Below are positions 47,231-56,225 of a stretch of DNA of 64,000 nt, piece by piece. The position numbers and the translations under genes were made by a program. The notes under the pieces are model-generated. The model had not been told where the DNA came from, made no database searches, and saw only the letters and a program-made list of their open reading frames with translations. Every line of letters starts with the position of its first letter. The stretch's first letter is position 1. This stretch comes from Rhodospirillales bacterium. GTDB taxonomy: Bacteria; Pseudomonadota; Alphaproteobacteria; Rhodospirillales; Casp-alpha2. Location of the stretch: the NCBI GenBank assembly GCA_021775095.1, contig JAJFII010000103.1, forward strand, positions 1 through 64,000. The letters are read 5' to 3'.

Positions 47231-47992
47231 TCAATCGAGACGTCGGATCATGACCGGTTCGCCGTCACGCCATACTTTGTAAATAAGGGTTCCATCTGGT
47301 TTGGTTGCCAGAGATGGTCCGTGAAGATTGTTAAAACCGTAGAATTTGCCGACGATCCGGTCGCCGTTTTTGATTTCCGTGATGCCATGACCATAGGCCG
47401 CTTCTTTTTCAAAATCGCCATAATAGGTGAGTTTTGGGTTTTCCAGTCGACCGCGGCCGACCCATTTTCCGGCACGCCATTGGCCTTCGTAGCTCAACAG
47501 ATCGTCTAGGACTAATTTTCCGATCCCATGAAAATCCCCATCCTTGAATTCGCCTTCGTAGTGGCCCATTGGAAACGTCGCCATGCCCCGGCCATTTGCT
47601 TTATCGTGCTTGAAGTCCCCGTCATAGGTTGAACCGTCGGATTTGGTTTCCAAACCTTGGCCCTGTTTGACGCCATATTGGAATTGTCCTTTGTAGGTGT
47701 CGCCATTTCGGGTTGTCAGGATCGCCGGGCCATGCATAAGGCCATCGTTAAGGCCACCCTCATACCGATCAGCCGGTTTGCCACCTTTGAAACTCTGTAA
47801 AACACCCGGTCCCGTGGCAATCCCATTGATGCAGTTTCCAGACCATGTCACAGTCTCGCTATCGTCGGCAAAGGGCACCTGGATGCGACAATTGGTAGCG
47901 GAATCGGTAATCCACGTTTTCTCCGCTGCACCTGCACTGTTAGTGCCGGCCACCGTAATTAATGCAATCGCAGATAGCGCAAAGAACCCCAT
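47231..47992 (-). CDS. Exported MORN-repeat protein
   Basis: 253 aa with a signal peptide (about 1-22, 'FFALSAIALITVAGTNSAGA'). Several MORN repeats are visible from about residue 65 to 225: 'YEGGLNDGLMHGPAIL', 'YKGQFQYGVKQGQG', 'YDGDFKHDKANGRG', 'YEGEFKDGDFHGIG', 'YEGQWRAGKWVGRG' and 'YYGDFEKEAAYGHG'. MORN repeats form beta-hairpin rods that bind lipids or proteins. The two conserved Cys before the repeats (NCRI, NCINGIA) may pair. First gene of a two-gene unit. Confidence 0.88.
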   Translation of the reverse strand: MGFFALSAIALITVAGTNSAGAAEKTWITDSATNCRIQVPFADDSETVTWSGNCINGIATGPGVLQSFKGGKPADRYEGGLNDGLMHGPAILTTRNGDTYKGQFQYGVKQGQGLETKSDGSTYDGDFKHDKANGRGMATFPMGHYEGEFKDGDFHGIGKLVLDDLLSYEGQWRAGKWVGRGRLENPKLTYYGDFEKEAAYGHGITEIKNGDRIVGKFYGFNNLHGPSLATKPDGTLIYKVWRDGEPVMIRRLD

Positions 47993-48310
47993 TTATGCCT
48001 CGTGAATTTGTGCCCTATCAATCTGCTGGTCAGGTTTCCTAGTCTGCAAAGATATCACAAACGGATAAGCTATTGGGAGGGTTTTATCGAACGCCTTTAT
48101 TCGGTCCTGTGCCAGCCCACCAATGACCTATATTGGTGGCGCTCTTGAACAGATAAAATGGCGATATTCGCCCCGAAGCTAATCCCTTTACAGGGGTCTT
48201 GCATCTCTGCAAAGTCGTCGCCTAACATGACCGGGCTATGGAGCCTAACAGACCAATGCGCTAATTGCCTGTTGGCTGAGTGCAACGGACAGAATATCAG
48301 GAGCCCGCCA
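47993..48310. other. Divergent promoter region
   Basis: 318 bp between the MORN gene and the LVIVD gene. Open frames crossing it have no protein-like features. Promoters for both directions are expected, but no clear motif or repeat stands out. Confidence 0.35.
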
Positions 48311-49579
48311 ATGACCAGTCAGAATTTACCGACGCCCGATTATGCCAAAAACATGAAGCTGATCGGATATTCCGATCAGGGTGGTCGAGCCGATGGTGTT
48401 CAACTCATGGTCAACAAGGGATATGCAATCACCGGCCATATGTTTTCCGATGGGTTCAGTGTTATTGATGTGCGCGATCCGCGCAACCCCAAACCCGTAA
48501 CCTATATACCCGCCCCGCCAAATACCTGGAACATCCATCTGCAGTCCTATGAGGACCTGTTGCTGGTGATTAACGCCAAAAACATGTTTGCCTCCGAAGA
48601 ATTTCAGGACGAAAGCAAATATTACAAAGGGGCCATCGGCAAAAAGGTCGGTACCGCTGACGCCGTCGCCAACGCACCGCAAACCAGAAACTGGACGGCC
48701 GGCCTGTCGGTTTATGACATTTCCAATCCCGAAGAGCCGAAACAGATTTCCTTCATGGCAGTTGACGGCGGCGGCATTCACCGCCTTTGGTATACCGGAG
48801 GGCGCTGGGCCTATGCATCGGTGTTGTTGGACGGTTTTACCGATTATATTTTCATGACCATCGACATGGCGGACCCGACAAACCCCCGCGAGGCCGGTCG
48901 GTATTGGCTGGCGGGCATGCATACGGCGGGCGGCGAAACACCCGGTTGGGATGCCTCACGGCGCAACGGTCTGCATCACGCCATCGTCCATGGCGACACC
49001 GCCTATGGTGCCTGGCGGGACGCCGGGCTGGTGATGATGGACGTTTCAGACCGCGCCAACCCAACATTAATTACCCACAAAAACTGGTCGCCGCCGTTTG
49101 GCGGGGGCACCCACAATTGCCTGCCCCTGCCGGACCGGAACCTGTTGGTTGTCGCCGATGAGGCGGTCCTCGACAACTGTCAGGACGGCATTAAGTTTGT
49201 CTGGATCTTCGATATTCGCGAACCCACCAACCCGGTCAGTATATCGACATTCCCGACGCCCGACGAAGCCGATTATGTGAACAAAGGGGCGCATTTTGGG
49301 CCGCACAATATTTATGAAAACCGGCCCGACGGCATGGTCAGTTCCGATACCATTTTTGCCACCTATCAAAATGCCGGCGTTCGCATATTTGACATTCGCA
49401 ATGCCTATCGTCCTGAAGAAATTGCCTCCTTTGTGCCGCCAACGCCAAAAACCCTCATGGACAAACGCCCGAACCGGCAAAAGGTCATTCAGTCCTGCGA
49501 CGTTTGGGTCTCGAAAGAAGGCCTTGTCTACAGCAACGACTTCAACAGCGGCCTGTTCATTATGGAATATGAAGGCTGA
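48311..49579 (+). CDS. LVIVD-repeat beta-propeller protein
   Basis: 422 aa from the ATG at 48311, which follows GGAG nine bases upstream; the frame extends to 48158 without similarity. Seen: repeats of the LVIVD type ('GYAITGHMFSDGFSVIDVRD', 'AGLSVYDISNPEEPKQ', 'AGLVMMDVSDRANPTL', 'FVWIFDIREPTNPVSI', 'AGVRIFDIRNAYRPEE'), each one blade of a propeller. No signal peptide is visible, so it is probably cytoplasmic. The function of the family is unclear. It is convergent with the cytochrome b561 gene, and a G9 run lies just after its stop. Confidence 0.85.
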   Translation: MTSQNLPTPDYAKNMKLIGYSDQGGRADGVQLMVNKGYAITGHMFSDGFSVIDVRDPRNPKPVTYIPAPPNTWNIHLQSYEDLLLVINAKNMFASEEFQDESKYYKGAIGKKVGTADAVANAPQTRNWTAGLSVYDISNPEEPKQISFMAVDGGGIHRLWYTGGRWAYASVLLDGFTDYIFMTIDMADPTNPREAGRYWLAGMHTAGGETPGWDASRRNGLHHAIVHGDTAYGAWRDAGLVMMDVSDRANPTLITHKNWSPPFGGGTHNCLPLPDRNLLVVADEAVLDNCQDGIKFVWIFDIREPTNPVSISTFPTPDEADYVNKGAHFGPHNIYENRPDGMVSSDTIFATYQNAGVRIFDIRNAYRPEEIASFVPPTPKTLMDKRPNRQKVIQSCDVWVSKEGLVYSNDFNSGLFIMEYEG

Positions 49580-49603
49580 TTGGGGGGGGGCCGTTAGACC
49601 CGA

Positions 49604-50326
49604 TTAAAGGTGCTCCCGGTCTTTGTTAAACGGGTGTTCCAGGCCATATCCGAAGACCGCCCGATAACCGTCGTGCTGGCGCCCCTGGTAGGTGAGGATC
49701 ATCCACAAAACAAATAAAATTGCAGCCGACCCCAATAGGGCTCCGGCCAACAGGGGCATGGGGAATTGCATCAAACCGGAGCCGGCGGCACCGGCGGCAA
49801 ACAGCATGGCCAGATATCCGGCCGTCTTGTGGTAGGCTTCGAACCGGCGGCGGCGTGGCGTCATGTTGTAATGGTCGCCCTTCCAGGTTTCCGGGTCATC
49901 GGGGTTGGCGGTGGCATAATATTTACCCCCGTGTTTGCCGCGAAACCACGACGATATGACCTGCAAACAACCAAAGCCAATGGTTAAGGCACCGAAGATC
50001 GAATGCATGGAGCCGCTGAACCCTTTGCTGACCGTCACCGCGACGATCAGGCCCGCCAGCGACAGGCCGACAGCGAGGTAAAGGCCAAGTTTGTGAACGG
50101 TAAACCACCACCACAACATATTGCTGACACTGATCTTTTTGGTGATGCCATAACGGCTCGGTTTTGGTTTGAAAAACCGAATGGCGATGATGCAGAGCGG
50201 CACCAGCACAAACCAGATCCCAACCATGAGAAGGGCGTGGTAATCCCAGCGAATTTGGATGGTTTGGTCTAAAAAGTCGAGATACACCTCGGTCGGTATA
50301 TGCGGTGTGGTGGCGCCCATATTCAT
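49604..50326 (-). CDS. Cytochrome b561-like membrane protein
   Basis: 240 aa with about five or six membrane helices. Four His sit where b561 proteins bind two haems: His30 (YHALLMVG), His78 (VHKLGLY), His108 (MHSIFGAL) and His166 (YHKTAGYLAM). A loop with 'GGKYYATANPDDPETW' lies between helices 4 and 5. It would move electrons across the membrane; donor and acceptor are unknown. Single gene, convergent with the LVIVD gene and divergent from the alcohol dehydrogenase. Confidence 0.82.
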   Translation of the reverse strand: MNMGATTPHIPTEVYLDFLDQTIQIRWDYHALLMVGIWFVLVPLCIIAIRFFKPKPSRYGITKKISVSNMLWWWFTVHKLGLYLAVGLSLAGLIVAVTVSKGFSGSMHSIFGALTIGFGCLQVISSWFRGKHGGKYYATANPDDPETWKGDHYNMTPRRRRFEAYHKTAGYLAMLFAAGAAGSGLMQFPMPLLAGALLGSAAILFVLWMILTYQGRQHDGYRAVFGYGLEHPFNKDREHL

Positions 50327-50534
50327 GTGTTCCGTTGATTCTGCGGGTTAATTCTGCGCGAGGTATTGCATTATCATGTAGACTTTCGGTGTCTGTCAAT
50401 CGTAGGATAAATCTATTCTAAACGGCATGATACTGTTGCATACCGCCGTTAAGTCGCCGCTGTTGAATGTCACCGTTTGACGATGAAATATCCTTGCCGC
50501 CGATAGCCGCTTAAGAGTTAAGGAAACCATTCCC

Positions 50535-51698
50535 ATGGCAATGCCAGAAAACGTGAAAACCAGTCCGGATTATCCCGTCCCAAAAACCCATAAGGCGTGG
50601 GTGCTGGACGACCCGGGGCAACTGAGGCTCACCGAAAAGCCGGTTCCCGTACCCGGGCGCGCCGAAGTGCTGGTGCGCATCGATGCAATAGCGGTTTGTG
50701 GGACCGATATCGAGGTGATTTACCAGGGCCCGCCGGCGTTGATTGAAGGGGGGGTGCCGTTTAACAAAAACTGGACGCCCGGGCACGAGTACATGGGCAC
50801 GGTTGTCGCCCTTGGACTGGGGGTGGATGAGTACGCCATTGGCGACCGGGTTACTGTCGAAATCCATGCCGGTTGCGGCCAGTGTAAACGCTGCCGGGAG
50901 GGTATGTATACGTCGTGCCACAATTACGGCAAAAATTACGGCGATGTTAATAAGGGCCATCGGGCAAACGGATTTACCACCGACGGCGGGTTTTGCGAGT
51001 ACGCTGTCAATAACATCAATACCCTGGCCCCGGTCAGTGATCAAATGAGTGACGAAGAAGCGACCTTGGTGGTAACCGCCGGGACATCGATGTACGGACT
51101 GACCGAACTGGGCGGTTTGGTGGCCGGTGAAAGTGTGGTGGTTACCGGGCCGGGGCCGATTGGTCTGCTCGGTGTTGCCGTTGCCAAAACCCTCGGCGCC
51201 TACCCGGTGATCCTTACCGGCACCCGTGATAACCGGCTGGAAATCGGCAGCAAACTGGGTGCCGATCATGTGATCAATGTGCGCAACGAAGATGTCATCG
51301 AAAAGGTCAAGGAATATACCGGTGGCATTGGTGCGGACTATGTTCTGGAATGTTCCGGAGCGGCCAACAGCCTCAACGAAGCCGGCAAGATGGCCAACCG
51401 CGGCGGCAAAATCTGTCTGGCGGCCTTCCCGCACGAAGAGGTGATGGTCGATGTGATGCATCTGGTGGCCAATAATATATATGTTTACGGGATTCGCGGT
51501 GAAGGCAAAAGCGGAACCCGCCGGGCCGCCGCCTTCATGGACCAAAAACGCTTTGATGCGACGCTCATTCACACCCATACCTTCGACATGGCGGAATTGC
51601 CCGAAGCCATTCGCTATGCCAAAGACCGGGTCGAAGACGCCATCAAAGTGGTCTTGAAAAATGATTATGCCTATGAAAAACAAGCGGCAGCAGAATAG
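50535..51698 (+). CDS. Zinc-dependent medium-chain alcohol dehydrogenase
   Basis: 387 aa, ATG at 50535. Catalytic zinc ligands Cys55 (CGTD) with His84-Glu85 (GHEYMG); structural zinc Cys114, Cys117, Cys120 and Cys128. The NAD(P) fold shows 'VVTGPGPIGLLGVAVAKTLGA'. It belongs to the threonine/sorbitol dehydrogenase branch of the MDR superfamily; the substrate is unknown. It precedes the RraA gene by 44 bp on the same strand, and they probably form one unit that oxidises a hydroxy-acid or polyol (inference). Confidence 0.92.
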   Translation: MAMPENVKTSPDYPVPKTHKAWVLDDPGQLRLTEKPVPVPGRAEVLVRIDAIAVCGTDIEVIYQGPPALIEGGVPFNKNWTPGHEYMGTVVALGLGVDEYAIGDRVTVEIHAGCGQCKRCREGMYTSCHNYGKNYGDVNKGHRANGFTTDGGFCEYAVNNINTLAPVSDQMSDEEATLVVTAGTSMYGLTELGGLVAGESVVVTGPGPIGLLGVAVAKTLGAYPVILTGTRDNRLEIGSKLGADHVINVRNEDVIEKVKEYTGGIGADYVLECSGAANSLNEAGKMANRGGKICLAAFPHEEVMVDVMHLVANNIYVYGIRGEGKSGTRRAAAFMDQKRFDATLIHTHTFDMAELPEAIRYAKDRVEDAIKVVLKNDYAYEKQAAAE

Positions 51699-51742
51699 AG
51701 ATTATCGATAAAACGTTTTGCTTGGAAGAAGTGGGGTGACGC

Positions 51743-52411
51743 ATGCAAAACGATCAAAACGCTCTGATCACAATCTGGCGGAGGGATCTTTATTCGGCCG
51801 TCATCGCCGACACACTGGATGGTTTTGGTTATCACCACCAGGTGGCAACCCCGGGCATCAGGCCGCTTGATGCGGCGATGGTGCTTTGCGGATTTGCCCG
51901 GGTCGGCATTTATATGCCGATTTATCACGACGATGACCAGGTGAACGTTTATGAAAATGAAATAAAACTGGTCGACGACCTGCACGAACATGAAGTGGCG
52001 GTATTTGCCTGCAATGGCAATAAACGCATTTCACCCTGGGGCGAACTGTTGTCGACGCGGGCAAAATTTTTAGGGGCGGCGGGGTGCCTGACCGATGGCT
52101 GCGTGCGCGACGCCCGGCAGATCAAACAAATGGCATTCCCGGTTTTTTCCGCCGGCCTGAACCCCGCCGATACAAAATTCCGCGGCAAACTGATGTGGTA
52201 TGACGTGCCGGCGGAGTTCGCCGGCGTGCGGATCCAAACCGGTGATCTTGTGTTTGCCGACATCGATGGCGTGGTGTTCGTGCCGGGCGAACGGATCGGC
52301 GAGGTGATGGCAAAAGCCCTCGAGAAAGTTTCCGCCGAATCCACCGTGCGCCAGGAGTTGCTGGATGGGGCCTCTTTAAGTGAAGTCTTTGCCCGTCACC
52401 ACATTCTTTAG
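51743..52411 (+). CDS. RraA family protein (HMG/CHA aldolase-like)
   Basis: 222 aa, ATG at 51743. Seen: 'WGELLSTRAKFLGAAGCLTDGCVRD' region with the G-x-x-R-D core at Gly119 to Asp123, followed by 'FPVFSAGLNPADTKFRGK' and 'DIDGVVFVPGERIGEVMAKA'. Arg122 and Asp123 match the metal-dependent aldolase/decarboxylase site of 4-hydroxy-4-methyl-2-oxoglutarate aldolases; other members regulate RNase E. The neighbouring dehydrogenase points to a catabolic enzyme. Confidence 0.88.
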   Translation: MQNDQNALITIWRRDLYSAVIADTLDGFGYHHQVATPGIRPLDAAMVLCGFARVGIYMPIYHDDDQVNVYENEIKLVDDLHEHEVAVFACNGNKRISPWGELLSTRAKFLGAAGCLTDGCVRDARQIKQMAFPVFSAGLNPADTKFRGKLMWYDVPAEFAGVRIQTGDLVFADIDGVVFVPGERIGEVMAKALEKVSAESTVRQELLDGASLSEVFARHHIL

Positions 52412-52600
52412 TCGCCGGAGTTTGGTGCTATCAGGAACTCCAGTGATCGACGTCCGTTCCGAGGGCGTTCGGGAAAATAAATAGACGGCCAGCGGCCTGC
52501 ACACACTCGTCAAAGCAACACTTTGGCGGGGAATTTTGTTGTTAAATACCGTGGCAAAAACCAGCAATGGGCTAAACATCGGGCCCAGTCCCCCTCTTTG

Positions 52601-53209
52601 TTATTCCTGGGGCAGGCCCCTTTGTTTGAGAATTCCCCTGACAAAATCCTGGGGCGGTCCGTATTTGCTGAAGCAGGTGTCGATATTTCGGATCCGGCTG
52701 CTGATGCTGATCTCCGGGAATCCAATTTTTGTCATTTCGCTGCGCATCACCGCAGTTACCCGGTTAAACCCATCGCGGTTAAACCCTTCTTCATCGCGCA
52801 AACGCAGGATGGCAATGCAATCGCTAATGCTTTCGTTCATCAGATGATCGGCGCTGTTGCGCGGAGGATGGGGTCGGTCCACATCGCCGGTTTGGTGGTG
52901 GGCGCACTCATGGCGGTCGATAAAACGCTGAAATTCCGCAGGCGTGGCGGCATAGTTAAACCTGAAAACAACCGGTTTGCCGCTGGCGTCCCTGACGGCC
53001 ATACCGGCGGCGACGGGGGAACGCCCTTCGTTTCTCTCAAGGAAAAGCACCGTTTCCCCGCTGTTATTACTGCAAAGGGGCGGATTTACGACGTCATGGG
53101 GTGTCGGTTTCCGGACGTTCTGCGCCACCCCGGAACCGGCATAACCGACGATCAATGCCAGTAACATCACTGGAATAATGGCACATCGTTTCGGGCCCTT
53201 CACGGACAT
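52601..53209 (-). CDS. Exported small zincin-like protein (HExxH)
   Basis: 202 aa with a signal peptide (about 1-29, 'IIPVMLLALIVGYAGSG', cleaved after VAQ). The motif H100-E-C-A-H104-H, followed 22 residues later by 'NESISDC' (Glu126, Asp130), has the spacing and 'E..ADC' look of neutral zinc metallopeptidases, so zinc ligands His100, His104 and Glu126 are proposed. The rest has no recognised domain. Four Cys suggest an exported, disulfide-bonded protein. Metallopeptidase activity is inferred from the motif. Confidence 0.8.
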   Translation of the reverse strand: MSVKGPKRCAIIPVMLLALIVGYAGSGVAQNVRKPTPHDVVNPPLCSNNSGETVLFLERNEGRSPVAAGMAVRDASGKPVVFRFNYAATPAEFQRFIDRHECAHHQTGDVDRPHPPRNSADHLMNESISDCIAILRLRDEEGFNRDGFNRVTAVMRSEMTKIGFPEISISSRIRNIDTCFSKYGPPQDFVRGILKQRGLPQE

Positions 53210-53458
53210 ATTCTAACAGCTCCTTCACAGCAAAGTTTTTGATCACATCATAAAAAACAATCACAAATGACAAACGCAACCGCAGGCTTACAGGATAACT
53301 CAGAACGTCTTAGCGGGTAAAGAGCGTGCGTTCCCAAAGCCCCTGATTGCGGTCTGCATCACTACTTTTTATTTCAAGCCCAGACATGAAGGCCATAAAC
53401 TCACCCTAAATATGATACTATGAATTGATTTTTTTTCCCGTTTCACGGAGAATTTACC

Positions 53459-54313
53459 ATGCAATCGTTGGGTCGGGTCCTCATTACGATTATCGGGATT
53501 GTTTTTGGCAGCGCTGTTGCTGGCGCAACCACAGCTGACCAATCCGTTGATTTGCAACTGGTATTGGCGGTCGATGTATCGCCGAGCATCGATGCGGGCG
53601 AAGCCCTTTTGCAGCGCACGGGTTATTTTGAGGCCTTTCGCCATCCCGCTGTCATCCGGGCCATTGAGGGCGGACCCCGGGGCCGAATAGCCGTTGCCTA
53701 TTTCGAATGGTCCGGTGCTAACATTCAATTTGTCATCGCCGACTGGACAGTTATCAATGACCGGAAAAGCGCCTTTGAATTTGCTGATAAACTGATACGT
53801 AAACCGCCGCGCAGTGCGCCCGGCACGTCGATCAGCGGTGCCATCGACTTCGCGGCAAAGCTGCTTAAAACCAATACCTTTAACGGCAAGCGCCGGGTTA
53901 TCGATATTTCCGGTGATGGCCCCAACAATGCCGGTGACCTGGTGGTGTTTGCCCGTGATCGGGCGATTGCGCAGGGCATAACCATCAACGGTTTGCCCAT
54001 TCTGGCAAACATCGAAGGTGAAATTAGCGACTTCAACATTCCTAATCTTGATTTGTACTATAAAAACTGTGTGATCGGGGGGCCCGGTGCTTTTGTCGTG
54101 GTTGCCGACACGGGTTCGGATTTTGCCCTCGCCGTCCGACGCAAGATGGTCATGGAAATAGCTGGGTTAACCCGGCTTAAAGGCCCACCCTATGTGAAGG
54201 CCGACACTTACCGGAGAGATTTACTGCGGCGTGTTGAACTCAATTCTTCCGTGTCGCCGCCGTGCAATATCGGAGAAATGTTATGGCAAAATCGTTATCA
54301 TACGGATTTATGA
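53459..54313 (+). CDS. DUF1194 (von Willebrand A-like) exported protein
   Basis: 284 aa with signal peptide (about 1-24). Seen: 'DLQLVLAVDVSPSID', where Asp39-x-Ser41-x-Ser43 forms the MIDAS metal motif, then 'FEAFRHPAVIRAIEGGPRG', 'GTSISGAIDFAAKLL', 'RRVIDISGDGPNNAG' and 'NGLPILAN', the fixed order of DUF1194 proteins, which are common in alphaproteobacteria. The role is unknown; a vWA fold suggests protein binding in the periplasm. It lies upstream of the FGE-like gene on the same strand, about 95 bp away. Confidence 0.9.
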   Translation: MQSLGRVLITIIGIVFGSAVAGATTADQSVDLQLVLAVDVSPSIDAGEALLQRTGYFEAFRHPAVIRAIEGGPRGRIAVAYFEWSGANIQFVIADWTVINDRKSAFEFADKLIRKPPRSAPGTSISGAIDFAAKLLKTNTFNGKRRVIDISGDGPNNAGDLVVFARDRAIAQGITINGLPILANIEGEISDFNIPNLDLYYKNCVIGGPGAFVVVADTGSDFALAVRRKMVMEIAGLTRLKGPPYVKADTYRRDLLRRVELNSSVSPPCNIGEMLWQNRYHTDL

Positions 54314-54407
54314 AACCAGCAAGCTGCGTGGAAATTTGAATGCTCCCGAAAATTTGAAATCGTTTGATGGTAGTGCCTGGCCCTTTTGGTGGTAGGCTTC
54401 TGCGGAG

Positions 54408-55295
54408 ATGCGAACGGATACACAGGAGAGCATGCGGCCGGTGGCGAGCAAATTCAACTGCGCGCCCTGTCGTCGCGTTCTTTCGACGGCTGCCGGCGTG
54501 GCGTTGGGGTTGTTATTGGCGCAGCCCCCGGTGGCGACCGCCGAGCCGGGGTCAGCGGGCCAGATGATCGCCGTCCCTGGCGGCACTTTTCAGATGGGTG
54601 ACCCGCAGGGTGACGCCAACGAAACGCCAAAAATGGTGACCGTCGGGCCGTTTCAAATGATGCAACGGGAAGTCACCAACCGGCAATTCAGCGAATTTGT
54701 TGCCGCCACCGGCCATCGGACCGATGGGGAACGAACCGGCAGCGGTTATGTGTGGGGACGATCCTGGCGATTATCGAAAGGCGCGGACTGGCGCCACCCT
54801 GACGGGGCAGACAGTTCCATTAAAGGCAAAGCGGACCATCCGGTGGTTCAGGTTTCGGCTGGCGACGCCGCGGCTTATTGTGCCTGGCGGGGTCTGAGAT
54901 TGCCCGACGAAAAGGAGTGGGAATTTGCCGCGCGGGGAACCGATGGCAGGCGTTATCCGTGGGGCAACGACCGACCCTTTGAGGAGCAATCCCGTCGCGG
55001 CAATTTTGGCACCGCCGCCTGCTGTGCCCCGGATCGATCCGATGGATATGAACGTACCGCCCCGGTCGGGACCTACCCCAGCGGGGCATCGCCCTATGGT
55101 CTGTTGGATATGGCCGGCAATGTCTGGGAATGGACTTCCAGCCGGTTTCCGGGCGAGCCGGATCATGTGGTGTTGCGGGGTGGTGGCTGGGGCAACAACA
55201 GCTATTGTTTGCGCGCCTCCTACCGACACGGCAACCCGCCCCAAATCGGCCTTAATATGGTCGGGATCCGTTGCGCCCGGGATCCGGAATCCTGA
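54408..55295 (+). CDS. Exported FGE-sulfatase family protein lacking one catalytic Cys
   Basis: 295 aa from 54408; the ATG at 54432 (MRPVASKF) is an alternative. A hydrophobic stretch, 'TAAGVALGLLLAQPPVATA', acts as signal. Family blocks: 'MIAVPGGTFQMGD', 'REVTNRQFSEFV', 'HPVVQVSAGDAAAYCAWRG', 'RLPDEKEWEFAARG', 'YPWGN', 'PYGLLDMAGNVWEWT' and 'RGGGWGNNSYCLRASYRHG'. True formylglycine-generating enzymes have two Cys (W-x-C-x4-C). Here only the second, Cys267, remains and the loop is one residue shorter. So sulfatase activation is unlikely, and a binding or other oxidoreductase-like role is more probable. Confidence 0.88.
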   Translation: MRTDTQESMRPVASKFNCAPCRRVLSTAAGVALGLLLAQPPVATAEPGSAGQMIAVPGGTFQMGDPQGDANETPKMVTVGPFQMMQREVTNRQFSEFVAATGHRTDGERTGSGYVWGRSWRLSKGADWRHPDGADSSIKGKADHPVVQVSAGDAAAYCAWRGLRLPDEKEWEFAARGTDGRRYPWGNDRPFEEQSRRGNFGTAACCAPDRSDGYERTAPVGTYPSGASPYGLLDMAGNVWEWTSSRFPGEPDHVVLRGGGWGNNSYCLRASYRHGNPPQIGLNMVGIRCARDPES

Positions 55296-55348
55296 TACTC
55301 GAACCCTGATATCCGTTGATCAGGATGCAATTAAGATGATGCAGACCC

Positions 55349-56203
55349 CTAGGTGACCGGAAATAAGAAGTTAACCTGACCGGTGCCGGAGCTTGGAAAA
55401 TATTCGCTGATTTGTTCGCCCTGGCCGCTGTAGTGATCCCAGCCGAGCGCACCAAACATCATAGCCGTATCATGCATGTTGCCTTCACCGGAGCAGTGCT
55501 TCGAATACTCAGGCAGCATTTTAAGAAAGGTTGCGATCTCTCCTTTTTTCCAGAGTTCCATCACTCGGATGTCCATTTGCCGGTTGAACTCACTGGATAT
55601 GGTAAACGTGCCATTGTTCGCTTCGTAAAGTTCGTTTTGCCAAATTTGGTGAGACAGGGACCCGGAAGCCAAAAGCCCGACGTTACTGTCACTTTCCTCG
55701 ACAGCTTCGCGAATGGCTTCGCCCACCAAACGCGACGTCTCATAACTGTGGGCAGCGCACCAGCCGCCGACCGACACAACCTTGAAATGACCATCTTCAT
55801 TCATATACCGCATGGGCACCAGGGTTCCGTATTCCAGTTCGAGGGAATCGATTTGATGGGACAGGGTATAGACATCCTTGGCGCAGGCTTTTTCAGCGAT
55901 CAGGTCACCTAGCGCAGGGTTGCCCTCATATTGGTAATCCAGGTTCTGAATAAACTGAGGGAATTCGTTGCTGGTAAACAGGCCCTTAAACCGATGGTTG
56001 GCGTTAATGTGGTAGCCGCCATTAATCAGCCAATGGGTGTCGATGACAATGAGCGTATCGACCCCGAGCGCCCGCGCCCGCCGACTGATTTCCCGATGTC
56101 CGTCAATGGCATGCTGACGGGTGCCGTGCAGCCGCCCGGGTTCTTCCGACATCAACATTGTTGGAACGTGAGTGATCTTGGCGACCAGACTGAGTTTTCC
56201 CAT
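55349..56203 (-). CDS. hpaD: Homoprotocatechuate 2,3-dioxygenase (class III extradiol)
   Basis: 284 aa from the ATG at 56203 (MGKLSLVAKITHVPTML); the frame extends to 56347 into hpaE without similarity. Seen: 'THVPTMLMSE', 'DTHWLINGGYHIN' and 'LLASGSLSHQIWQNE', the LigB-type layout with His in the first block and later 'TLVPMRY'. It is expected to cleave 3,4-dihydroxyphenylacetate at the meta position to 5-carboxymethyl-2-hydroxymuconate semialdehyde, the substrate of HpaE, encoded 22 bp upstream. The Fe(II) type is expected for this class. Part of the hpaF-hpaE-hpaD unit. Confidence 0.9.
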   Translation of the reverse strand: MGKLSLVAKITHVPTMLMSEEPGRLHGTRQHAIDGHREISRRARALGVDTLIVIDTHWLINGGYHINANHRFKGLFTSNEFPQFIQNLDYQYEGNPALGDLIAEKACAKDVYTLSHQIDSLELEYGTLVPMRYMNEDGHFKVVSVGGWCAAHSYETSRLVGEAIREAVEESDSNVGLLASGSLSHQIWQNELYEANNGTFTISSEFNRQMDIRVMELWKKGEIATFLKMLPEYSKHCSGEGNMHDTAMMFGALGWDHYSGQGEQISEYFPSSGTGQVNFLFPVT

Positions 56204-56225
56204 ATTCAGGGCCTTTCTATTTGCG

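Noticed and set aside
49582-49590. G9 run after the LVIVD gene as a phase-variation tract
   Set aside because: It lies after the stop codon, between convergent genes, so it cannot change a reading frame.
52417-52441. GGAGTT/AACTCC hairpin after the RraA gene
   Set aside because: Six-bp stem with a 13-base loop and no T-run; not callable as a terminator.
55305-55324. CCTGAT/ATCAGG hairpin between the FGE-like gene and hpaD
   Set aside because: No T-run on either side and only a 6-bp stem; too weak to call a terminator.
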